From Algoriphagus lutimaris (lineage in GTDB: Bacteria > Bacteroidota > Bacteroidia > Cytophagales > Cyclobacteriaceae): a stretch of 64,000 nt of DNA. This document shows, one piece after another, positions 31,758 to 39,855 of this stretch. The DNA is taken from the NCBI RefSeq assembly GCF_017051705.1, contig NZ_JAFIDJ010000001.1:1827786-1891785 (forward strand), read 5' to 3'. The position numbers and the translations under genes are program-made. Under the pieces are notes generated by a model, which saw only the letters and a list, made by a program, of their open reading frames with translations, had not been told where the DNA came from and did not search any database. Positions within the stretch are counted from its first letter, which is position 1. Each line of letters begins with the position of its first letter.

Positions 31758-34700
31758 TTATTTATAAAATTCTTCTCTACTCCATTTCCAATCCCATTTC
31801 CAGCCTTTTTGTTCCAATAAAATCGGATGATAGGTCATGGCTGCCTTAGCAGAGCTCGCATTAAAAAACCGCTGATCATCAGTGAGAATCGCCTTCCACT
31901 GACCATCGCTTTCCTGTTGGATCAAATCCATCACGGAAGAAGGGACTGAATCAGTAAAGGAAGCATCTTGCATCAATAACCGTTTTTTCAAACTCCAGTC
32001 CACCTCAAAACCAACTCTTTGAACCTCGGAAACCTGAACTCCTGGCCTTTTTCCCTGCTCCTGCACAAAAAGTAAAAAGGATCTTAATAAAGACAGACCC
32101 GGATTTTGGAGATGAGAGGGACGAAAATCGTTTGGTTCCAGACTACTGATGACATGCATTTTTTTCCTAGCCCTACTGATGGCCACATTCAGACGGTTTT
32201 CAGCACCAGACTTCCCGAGTAATCCGAAATTGGTTACTAACTTCCCTTCCCTATTGGAAGCATAGCCCAAAGAAAGAATTACCTGATCAAATTCATCTCC
32301 TTGTACATTTTCAATATTTCGAACCTTGATCCCATTATCCTGCATCCCCGAACTCCAAAGCCCTTCCCTAATAAACTCCATCTGGAAATAATTGCCCGTT
32401 ACCACTCCAATGGTATCTTTTGGACAATTCAAAACCAAATCTCTTACTCTTTCCAAAACAGCTTCAGCTTCTACTCTATTGATTTGATTTTCCCAAACTC
32501 CTTCCACTTTTTGCCAAGTAAATGCTGCATGCTTGGCTATAACAGTAGCATAATCAGGCAGGGTTTCTAATTGATTTTCGTAGAAATGTGAATTAGAAAA
32601 ATGGATTAATGCCGGATCCATAGATCTGTAATGCCCTTTCAACTGTCTCTTTTCAAAAAAGAATCCTGCCAATTCCAGCAATGAATCTGATTCAAATGCC
32701 ACTCCTTCCCCCTCTGAGTCCCATTTAACTTGATAGAAGTCAGAAGGCCTTAACTGCTTGGAATCCCCAGCAATTACTACCTGCTTTCCTCTTAACATCG
32801 CCGGTATCCCTCGCTCCACTTGGCATTGGGAAGCTTCATCAAATATTACCAAATCAAATATACCTTTGGAAATATCCTGGGTCGGAAACACCGCTGAGAC
32901 AGTTTCAGGACTGGCTAGCCAACAAGGCAAAATACGGAATACCTCCTCACTCAACTCACTGATCACTTTCCGAACTGGCCATTTTTGACGCTTTTTATTG
33001 ACTTGATGTGCTAATTCCCGATACGTTAATCGGTTTCCCAAACGATTAAACTCAAGATTGGAACTCATATGCTCCCTAAGCCGCAGCAAAGCCACATCTT
33101 TCGCCATTGCTCTTTTTTCTAAAATCGCAGTTTTCAGTTCCTGCATTTCATGGAATAGCTTCATCCCACCAGCCTCAGCTAGAACCGGATCCTTTTTCTC
33201 GATTTCCGAAACCCAACTAGAATACCATGAGTTTTCAAATACCTCTATCTGAAAACCCGTATCAGTTTCCGGGTACTCCGATTGTAAATTCTCAGCGATC
33301 TTCCTTTTCGACAGTTCCCAGTTTTCTAAAAATTTATCAAATGCCTTCAACTCGGATAAATCCTGAAATAAATTAGCTTGATTAACTTTCTGTTTTTGGA
33401 ATAAAACCTCTCCAATTTGCCAAGAAGAAAAATACATTTTCCAGGATAGCAATTGCTTTTCAAAGCTATGGACCTGCCCATGTAACTGTTTGAGAAAGAT
33501 TGAAAGCTTCTCAGGCTTATTTTCAAACTTCATCCAATTGAAAAAAGATTTTAAAACTGGAATGCTTGTCCATAATTCTTCCCAATGGATTACATCATTT
33601 AACTCCTTCAAGTGCTTTTCCAAATTCACTACTGAGAGGTTTAGTGATGAAAAACTAGGAAGAGTAGTCACTTCAGATTCAATAGCCGATAATTGATCCA
33701 ATTCATTCAACAATACTCTTAGGTTTTGAAGATTGAATTTCATTCCATTTTGGTCTAACCAAGCAGCAATGTTCGGATACTTACTCTTAGTAAAAGAAAG
33801 CATCCATCGATCCTTCCAATGTTGAAGCTTCTCTTTCAACACAACAGACTCCTCCAATACGGAAGACAAATTTTCTGGCAGATTTAGAGAAAGGGAATCC
33901 AATCGGGTTTTCGCAGAATCGGACCATTCTTGGATCTTTATTACGTCCTTTTTCCTTTTCGGAAATAGGATCAATTCCAATGCAAGTGAAAGATTTCCCA
34001 ATTGATCAAATCCTTGAATCACCTTTTCTAGCTTATCTGAAATGGCATCATTCTCCAAAATGTATTTCATCAGCCCCTCCCAGCTTGTCTGATCAGAATA
34101 CTCAGGAATATTTCCAGCTTGAAAATTTTCCAGTGACACCAAGGCATCTTGGACAGATGCGAATTGTTGGGAATCAACATGAGAAAAAGAGTTTCTATGC
34201 TCCCAAAAGCTCGACCTGAATTTTTTTGAATAGGATTTAAAAACCCTAAACTCACTTTTAAATTGACTGGCTTCTTCCCAGTTCAATTGAAGGAGTCCAG
34301 TATTATTGAGCAACCTATGACTACCGGGACCTGCGGATTTCAAATACATAGCCTTGACCGGCAACCCCACCTTACTACTATCAAGCAAACACTCCCTTAA
34401 ATCCTCAAATTTGGAAGAAAGTGATTCAATCGTTTTGGACCGAAGTGAAATTTCCCTCTCCAAATGCATGGAGTCAATCCCTCGGTTTAATTCCTGATAC
34501 TGTTCTATAGAATCAATCTGCTTTTTGATTTTTGTGAACAGTTCCTTTTGATCGGCTCTATAATCATGCACCAAAGCTAAAAACTCACCAAACCCTGCCT
34601 TTTCCATTCGCTCATACACCACATCCAACGCCGCTCGTTTTTGGGAAACCACCAACACCTTTTTTCCTCTGGAAATGTAATCTGAAACCAAATTCGCAAT

Positions 34701-35651
34701 GAGTTGGGATTTCCCTGTTCCTGGAGGACCCTCTACTACCAGACTTTTCCCCTTCCGCACGGAATGTAATACCAGCTCCTGCGAAGAATCCAAAGGAAAA
34801 ACCGGAAACAGGTTCGACTCCTTAGGATTAGGCAATTCAGCATCCAATGCAAAGAACTCCTGAAACACCTGTTCTAAATCATGATTTCCATAATGCTCCA
34901 ATAGGTATTCATATTCCTTAAACAGAAAACTTTCTTTTTGCCCATATTGCCCAAGCAGAGCATAGGTTTTCAAACTGATTTTTCCATCCTTGAATTGATC
35001 TTGGTCCAAAGACTTCTGGGAATTTGGGAAAACCTGAATCTTGTCTTCAAAAAGTGCAGAATGAAGTTGAATAGAGAATGTATCCTGAATCAATTTGGAC
35101 AGGCCAGTTCTAAATTCCACGGGGTCTTTGGACAGGGAGTTTAGTTGCTCCTCTAGTTTTTCAACATCCAATTCATGTTGGTAGGCCAGTTGATAAGCCA
35201 ATAAAAATGCAGGATTGATCTGCCACTCGCCTTGAATGCAGAGGTTCCATTGTTCTTTTTCTTTCCGAATGGCTACCGGATGAATTAGCAATGGTGCTCT
35301 TAATATCTGACCATTCATCAGCTTGCCTTCTACAAAAAGCCAAGAAATAGCCAAGGTATGTTCCCCAGTTTCTTCTTGGGTCAACTGGTCCCTAAACTGT
35401 AATTTGGAGAGTGCTTTGGAAAGTTGGTTGTTTGAAGTTTGTCGAGGGTCGGATATTGGAATTAGAAAAATAGATTTCTTTCCTTGAATCACTTTTCTAA
35501 TAATATCAAATGCTGGTTCGCCATTTAGGAAATCAAATTCTTGAAGATCTAAAAATCCACTTCCTTCAACTTTGGGGATATACAACGACTTGTTTTTTGA
35601 AGACAAGTCAGTCAATCTATTCAGGTAGTTTTGAAAGATCGATTCCCCCAT
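31758..35651 (-). CDS. DUF4011-type SF1 helicase with a degenerate C-terminal nuclease-like domain
   Basis: 1297 residues. Residues about 1-270 fit the DUF4011 type of N-terminus. The SF1 (DNA2/NAM7-like) helicase is split: Walker A VVEGPPGTGKSQLIAN at about 305-320, then a long coiled/helical insertion (about 390-900), then Walker B LVIFDEASQC and AGDSKQLRPSDF (about 935-960), the Q/V-region IENVQGDEFDQVIL and motif VI LNVAISRARKKMH (about 1150). The end, LEQKGWKWDWKWSREEF, resembles the last helix of Vsr/MTES_1575 endonuclease domains, but the D...ExK-like catalytic residues are not evident. Roles range from repair to phage defence. The ATG directly follows the SDR stop (TAAATG). Confidence 0.8.
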   Translation of the reverse strand: MGESIFQNYLNRLTDLSSKNKSLYIPKVEGSGFLDLQEFDFLNGEPAFDIIRKVIQGKKSIFLIPISDPRQTSNNQLSKALSKLQFRDQLTQEETGEHTLAISWLFVEGKLMNGQILRAPLLIHPVAIRKEKEQWNLCIQGEWQINPAFLLAYQLAYQHELDVEKLEEQLNSLSKDPVEFRTGLSKLIQDTFSIQLHSALFEDKIQVFPNSQKSLDQDQFKDGKISLKTYALLGQYGQKESFLFKEYEYLLEHYGNHDLEQVFQEFFALDAELPNPKESNLFPVFPLDSSQELVLHSVRKGKSLVVEGPPGTGKSQLIANLVSDYISRGKKVLVVSQKRAALDVVYERMEKAGFGEFLALVHDYRADQKELFTKIKKQIDSIEQYQELNRGIDSMHLEREISLRSKTIESLSSKFEDLRECLLDSSKVGLPVKAMYLKSAGPGSHRLLNNTGLLQLNWEEASQFKSEFRVFKSYSKKFRSSFWEHRNSFSHVDSQQFASVQDALVSLENFQAGNIPEYSDQTSWEGLMKYILENDAISDKLEKVIQGFDQLGNLSLALELILFPKRKKDVIKIQEWSDSAKTRLDSLSLNLPENLSSVLEESVVLKEKLQHWKDRWMLSFTKSKYPNIAAWLDQNGMKFNLQNLRVLLNELDQLSAIESEVTTLPSFSSLNLSVVNLEKHLKELNDVIHWEELWTSIPVLKSFFNWMKFENKPEKLSIFLKQLHGQVHSFEKQLLSWKMYFSSWQIGEVLFQKQKVNQANLFQDLSELKAFDKFLENWELSKRKIAENLQSEYPETDTGFQIEVFENSWYSSWVSEIEKKDPVLAEAGGMKLFHEMQELKTAILEKRAMAKDVALLRLREHMSSNLEFNRLGNRLTYRELAHQVNKKRQKWPVRKVISELSEEVFRILPCWLASPETVSAVFPTQDISKGIFDLVIFDEASQCQVERGIPAMLRGKQVVIAGDSKQLRPSDFYQVKWDSEGEGVAFESDSLLELAGFFFEKRQLKGHYRSMDPALIHFSNSHFYENQLETLPDYATVIAKHAAFTWQKVEGVWENQINRVEAEAVLERVRDLVLNCPKDTIGVVTGNYFQMEFIREGLWSSGMQDNGIKVRNIENVQGDEFDQVILSLGYASNREGKLVTNFGLLGKSGAENRLNVAISRARKKMHVISSLEPNDFRPSHLQNPGLSLLRSFLLFVQEQGKRPGVQVSEVQRVGFEVDWSLKKRLLMQDASFTDSVPSSVMDLIQQESDGQWKAILTDDQRFFNASSAKAAMTYHPILLEQKGWKWDWKWSREEFYK

Positions 35652-36464
35652 TTATTTAAAAGGCGAATCTGGTTCCTTGGCCATTTCCCGATAAACCATG
35701 CCATCCATGATTCCTGGAATCCACTTATTTAAAAATACGGCGAGTTTACCTTGGGTGGTTAAGACTAAATCTCTTTTCCTTTTTTTGGTAGCTTTCAAAA
35801 TAGCATCTGCCACATCTTCTGGGGACATCATATTTGATTCATCTCTGGGTGATTCACCTTGAGAAGCCCCATGAGCCGTAAGTGCATTATTTCGAATATT
35901 GGAAGCAGTAAACCCTGGAGATGCAACCAAAACATGGACTCCATTATGCATGACTTCCGTTCTTAGCGATTCAAAAAATCCATTCATCGCATATTTACTA
36001 GCGGTATATGCAGTCCTGGCAGGAGTTCCTCTAAATCCATTAATGGAAGAAATCCCAATAATAGATCCTTTGTTTTCCATAATAGAAGGTAGACAATATT
36101 TCGTTGCGTAAATAGTTCCCCAAAAATTGGTATCCATTACCTTCTTAAAGACATCCAAATCTAGATCCTGAAATAATGCACGCATAGAAATCCCTGCATT
36201 ATTGATCAAAATATCGATTCTCCCATAGACAGCTAACACTTCATCAGCCATTTTTTGGTTATCCGATTCTGAGGCTGCATCAGCCAAAATCGCCAAAACT
36301 TCAATTCCTGCCTCTTCCAGGATTTCTCTTTCAGACGCTAATTTCTCAGCATTTCTGCCTGTAATAGCAATTTTTGCACCTTCTCGACCAAATGCATACG
36401 CACAAGCAGCACCAATTCCTGAAGTTGCTCCTGTAATTACGACGACTTTGTTCTTAAATTCCAT
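35652..36464 (-). CDS. Short-chain dehydrogenase/reductase
   Basis: 270 residues, classical SDR: the cofactor motif TGATSGIGAACAYAF near the N-terminus, NNAGIS (about 92), catalytic Ser in IGISSINGF and the YTASKYA (Y-x-x-x-K) pair at about 155. The C-terminal extension (KRKRDLVLTTQGKLAVFLNK) is like the group that works on lipids or steroids, but the substrate is unknown. The stop is fused to the helicase start and a TAnnTTTG box lies upstream, so it is the first gene of a two-gene operon. Confidence 0.92.
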   Translation of the reverse strand: MEFKNKVVVITGATSGIGAACAYAFGREGAKIAITGRNAEKLASEREILEEAGIEVLAILADAASESDNQKMADEVLAVYGRIDILINNAGISMRALFQDLDLDVFKKVMDTNFWGTIYATKYCLPSIMENKGSIIGISSINGFRGTPARTAYTASKYAMNGFFESLRTEVMHNGVHVLVASPGFTASNIRNNALTAHGASQGESPRDESNMMSPEDVADAILKATKKRKRDLVLTTQGKLAVFLNKWIPGIMDGMVYREMAKEPDSPFK

Positions 36465-36479
36465 GGGTTTACGATCTTA

Positions 36480-36487
36480 CAAAGATA
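36480..36487 (-). promoter_or_regulatory. TAnnTTTG promoter element for the SDR-helicase operon
   Basis: TATCTTTG on the minus strand, 15 bases before the SDR ATG. Confidence 0.5.
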
Positions 36488-36559
36488 GTCAAAACAAAAA
36501 AAATGAAAGGATCGTGCCACCTTTTAAACATGGATTTTCTTTGGCCCTTTGTTTTTCCC

Positions 36560-36567
36560 TAATTTTG
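36560..36567 (+). promoter_or_regulatory. TAnnTTTG promoter element for rlmD
   Basis: TAATTTTG followed by C, with TTTG 16 bases upstream (36540-36543). It ends only 5 bases before the rlmD ATG, so the mRNA may be leaderless. Confidence 0.5.
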
Positions 36568-36572
36568 CGCCC

Positions 36573-37982
36573 ATGTCGCGGAAAATGAAAAATAAAATTG
36601 TCACCAATCTTCAAATCGAACGGATTGCTTCGGAAGGTAAATGTGTGGGGCATCATGATGGAAAAGTCGTGTTTGTATCCGGTGTAGCACCTGGAGATGT
36701 AGTAGATGTTAGAATTACTAAAGGAAAAAGTTCCTTTATGGAAGGAGATCCTGTTACCTTCCATCAATATTCTAAAGACAGAATTGAACCATTTTGTTCC
36801 CATTTTGGCACTTGTGGTGGCTGTAAATGGCAACATATTAATTATGACCTTCAAAAAACCTACAAACGTCAGCAGGTTTTGGATCAATTCCAGCGAATCG
36901 CAAAAGTAGCACTCCCGGAAGTGTTACCTACTCTAGGATCTGAACAGATCCAATATTATAGGAATAAGTTAGACTTTACTTTCAGTAATAAGAAATGGCT
37001 CACTCTGGAGCAAATCAGGTCAGAAGAAGATTTTGATCGTAATGCATTAGGTTTTCACATTCCAAAAATGTTTGACAAGATCATAGATGTAGATCATTGT
37101 TATTTACAAGGAGGAATTTCCAATGATGTTAGAAATGAACTAAGAAGTTTTGCTCTTGAAAATAAACTTTCATTCTATGATATCCGAAATCAGGTTGGAT
37201 TGCTAAGGAATCTGATCATTCGTACTACCAGCACAGGGCAAACCATGGTAATTGTACAATTCGGAGAGTCTGACCTAGAGTCAATAGATAAAGTAATGGA
37301 TTTTCTGAAAAACAGATTTCCTGAAATCACCTCTTTGCTCTATGTAATCAATACGAAAGGAAATGAAACGTTCCATGATTTAGAGTTAGTGACTTTTGCT
37401 GGACTTCCCTATATCGAGGAAGAAATGGAAGGTCTCAAATTCCGAATCGGACCGAAATCTTTTTATCAAACCAATTCAGAGCAAGCCTACGAACTTTATA
37501 AAGTGGCCAGAAACTTTGCCGATTTGAAAGGAGATGAGGTAGTGTACGATTTATATACAGGCACTGGGACCATCGCTAATTTTGTAGCCCAAAAAGCTAA
37601 ACAGGTAATCGGGGTGGAATATGTGGAGGCGGCAATTGAGGATGCCAAAATCAATTCCCAAATCAACGGAATTGAAAATACCCTATTTTATGCGGGTGAT
37701 ATGAAGGATATCTTAAATGAAGAATTTATTCAAAATCATGCTGCGCCGGATGTCATCATTACGGATCCTCCTAGGGCGGGTATGGATGAAAAAGTGGTTC
37801 AGATGCTGCTTCGCCTAGAAGCTCCAAAAGTGGTTTATGTTTCATGTAATCCTGCTACTCAGGCAAGAGATGTAGCACTTTTGGCTGAAAAATATGATGT
37901 GGTAAAAATCCAACCCGTAGATATGTTTCCGCAAACCTATCATGTGGAAAATGTGATCTTGCTGACAAAACGAACTTCTTAA
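36573..37982 (+). CDS. rlmD: 23S rRNA (uracil-5-)-methyltransferase, RlmD/RumA type
   Basis: 469 residues from the ATG at 36573. A TRAM domain (about 5-65) is followed by the Fe-S cysteines CSHFGTCGGC and the fourth Cys in VDHCYLQGG, then the SAM-dependent methyltransferase: VYDLYTGTGTIANFV, TDPPRAGMDEKVV and the nucleophile Cys in YVSCNPATQARDV. E. coli RlmD methylates U1939 of 23S rRNA; many Bacteroidota carry several paralogues, so the exact uracil is not certain. Divergent from the SDR operon. Confidence 0.9.
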   Translation: MSRKMKNKIVTNLQIERIASEGKCVGHHDGKVVFVSGVAPGDVVDVRITKGKSSFMEGDPVTFHQYSKDRIEPFCSHFGTCGGCKWQHINYDLQKTYKRQQVLDQFQRIAKVALPEVLPTLGSEQIQYYRNKLDFTFSNKKWLTLEQIRSEEDFDRNALGFHIPKMFDKIIDVDHCYLQGGISNDVRNELRSFALENKLSFYDIRNQVGLLRNLIIRTTSTGQTMVIVQFGESDLESIDKVMDFLKNRFPEITSLLYVINTKGNETFHDLELVTFAGLPYIEEEMEGLKFRIGPKSFYQTNSEQAYELYKVARNFADLKGDEVVYDLYTGTGTIANFVAQKAKQVIGVEYVEAAIEDAKINSQINGIENTLFYAGDMKDILNEEFIQNHAAPDVIITDPPRAGMDEKVVQMLLRLEAPKVVYVSCNPATQARDVALLAEKYDVVKIQPVDMFPQTYHVENVILLTKRTS

Positions 37983-38045
37983 ATTAGCTTAAATCCAAAC
38001 CTGATTTAAATCAAGTTTTCAAGTCCCAATTTTTCCAAAAAACTG

Positions 38046-38098
38046 GGTTAAATTTAAGTGTGCCTCAATCTATCGTAAAGAGGCACACTTCTTTAACC
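38046..38098. terminator. Long inverted repeat between rlmD and the Na/Pi cotransporter gene
   Basis: An 11-bp perfect stem AAGTGTGCCTC / GAGGCACACTT (38056-38066, 38080-38090) is extended by flanking GGTTAA / TTAACC. Only short T stretches follow, so it is a weak intrinsic terminator for rlmD or another RNA structure in the leader of the next gene. Confidence 0.55.
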
Positions 38099-38110
38099 TG
38101 AGTTTAACAC

Positions 38111-39781
38111 ATGTGGGAAAACTTTGATCTTTGGAAATTTTTAGCCGGACTTGGGCTTTTTCTTTATGGGATGTCCCAATTGGAAAATGGTGTCAAAGAA
38201 TTAGCCGGTAGAAGGTTCAAAATTTTTATTAAAAAACACACGAAGAACAAGTTTAAAGCCATTTTGACAGGAACCTTGGTGACAGCCTTGTTACAAAGTA
38301 GTTCGGTGGTATCTCTCATGCTCCTTGCCTTTGTGGGTGCAGGAGTGATCAGCATGAAAAATGCTTTAGGCATTATCCTAGGATCTAACCTAGGTACCAC
38401 TTTTACTGGTTGGCTCGTAGCTACCCTAGGTTTCAAAGTAGATATCGAGAATTTCATCATGCCTTTTATTGCATTAGGAGGTTTATTGGCAGTGCTTTTT
38501 CCAAAACGCCCTCAGCTCTTCAATATCGGAATTTTGATTCTTGGTTTGGCCTTTCTTTTCCTTGGCCTGTCCTTTATGAAGGACAGCATTTCCTATTTAG
38601 CAGAAAATTTTGACATCAGCATATTTGCAGATTATGGCCCTTTGGTATTTTTATTAGTTGGGTTTTTCTTCACTGGTCTTATCCAATCCAGTTCTGCCAC
38701 CATGGTGATTACCTTAAGTGCCTTAAATGCTGGAATCATCGAATTTCATGCAGCCGCAGCTTTAGTCATCGGTGCCGATTTAGGAACTACTATCACTGTA
38801 TTATTAGGAGGATTCCAAGGGACTGTTTCGAAGAAAAGAGTCGCTCTAGGCCATTTCTTATTTAATTTGGTTACAGACATCCTGGCATTTTTATGCATGG
38901 GAATGTTAATCCTTTTTATTACAGATATCCTCCATATTCAGGACAAATTATTTGGGTTGGTAATTTTTCACAGCTTGTTTAATCTTTTGGGAATCATCGT
39001 ATTTTTCCCATTCCTGAAACAATTTGCCGATTTTCTAAATAACAGGTTTTCCAGCGGAGAAGAGCGAATTGGAAAATACATCCATGACGCCACCGTAGAA
39101 GATCCCGAAATCGCTTTAGAGGCCTTACGTAAAGAAACGGGGCACCTAATTCAATTGGTCCTTAATTTATGGAGAATGGCATTCCTGCAAAGAGAAAACT
39201 ATATCTCCTACCCCAAAAACAGGAATATTTTTAAGCCAAAAGAAAGTTTCAAAGATCATTATTATGAAATAAAGCAGCTCCATGGAGAAATGATTAACTT
39301 CTATGGAGATATCCAGAAGCAATCTTTAACGGAGGAGGAATCCCTAAAGCTTTCCAGAAGTATTTCGGCAACTGGAAATGCGCTTTATGCAGCAAAAGAT
39401 ATCAAAGACATAGAAATCGATCTTTCTAATTTCCGAAAATCAAGTAACGGAACGCTCAATGACTTATATTCCCAATTCAATGACATAAGTCATTTGATGA
39501 TTAGCCGTGCTGAGCAATTTCTACAATCAACTGAAGAAAGTTTATTTTTAGAAGACTTGGGAAAGCTTATGCTGGATAACCAGAAAAATTATGATAAAAT
39601 GTTGGAAATGGTCTACGATCATTCCAATAGAAAACATCTGGAAGAGGAAGAGATTGCTACAGTTTTAAATGTAAATAGAGAACTTTATTCCTCATGCAAG
39701 TCTATCATTTTAGTGCTCAAAGATCAAAAGTTGAACCCAGAGCAAGCGGTTCAGTTTGAAAGTTTACCCCCATTTAGATAA
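38111..39781 (+). CDS. Na/Pi cotransporter family protein (NptA/PNaS) with PhoU-like tail
   Basis: 556 residues. The membrane part (about 1-310) has two inverted repeats with the QSSS signature, LLQSSSVVSLML and LIQSSSATMVITLS, typical of the PNaS sodium/phosphate symporters. Residues about 335-540 are a helical PhoU-like domain in the cytoplasm. It takes up phosphate with sodium or exports it. Gene stands alone, 128 bases after rlmD, with a structured region between. Confidence 0.92.
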   Translation: MWENFDLWKFLAGLGLFLYGMSQLENGVKELAGRRFKIFIKKHTKNKFKAILTGTLVTALLQSSSVVSLMLLAFVGAGVISMKNALGIILGSNLGTTFTGWLVATLGFKVDIENFIMPFIALGGLLAVLFPKRPQLFNIGILILGLAFLFLGLSFMKDSISYLAENFDISIFADYGPLVFLLVGFFFTGLIQSSSATMVITLSALNAGIIEFHAAAALVIGADLGTTITVLLGGFQGTVSKKRVALGHFLFNLVTDILAFLCMGMLILFITDILHIQDKLFGLVIFHSLFNLLGIIVFFPFLKQFADFLNNRFSSGEERIGKYIHDATVEDPEIALEALRKETGHLIQLVLNLWRMAFLQRENYISYPKNRNIFKPKESFKDHYYEIKQLHGEMINFYGDIQKQSLTEEESLKLSRSISATGNALYAAKDIKDIEIDLSNFRKSSNGTLNDLYSQFNDISHLMISRAEQFLQSTEESLFLEDLGKLMLDNQKNYDKMLEMVYDHSNRKHLEEEEIATVLNVNRELYSSCKSIILVLKDQKLNPEQAVQFESLPPFR

Positions 39782-39855
39782 TTTATTGATGTTTCTTATT
39801 CAATAATGTCTAAGCAAAACCTAGCTTTTAGTTTTTATAACCACATACTTAACTC

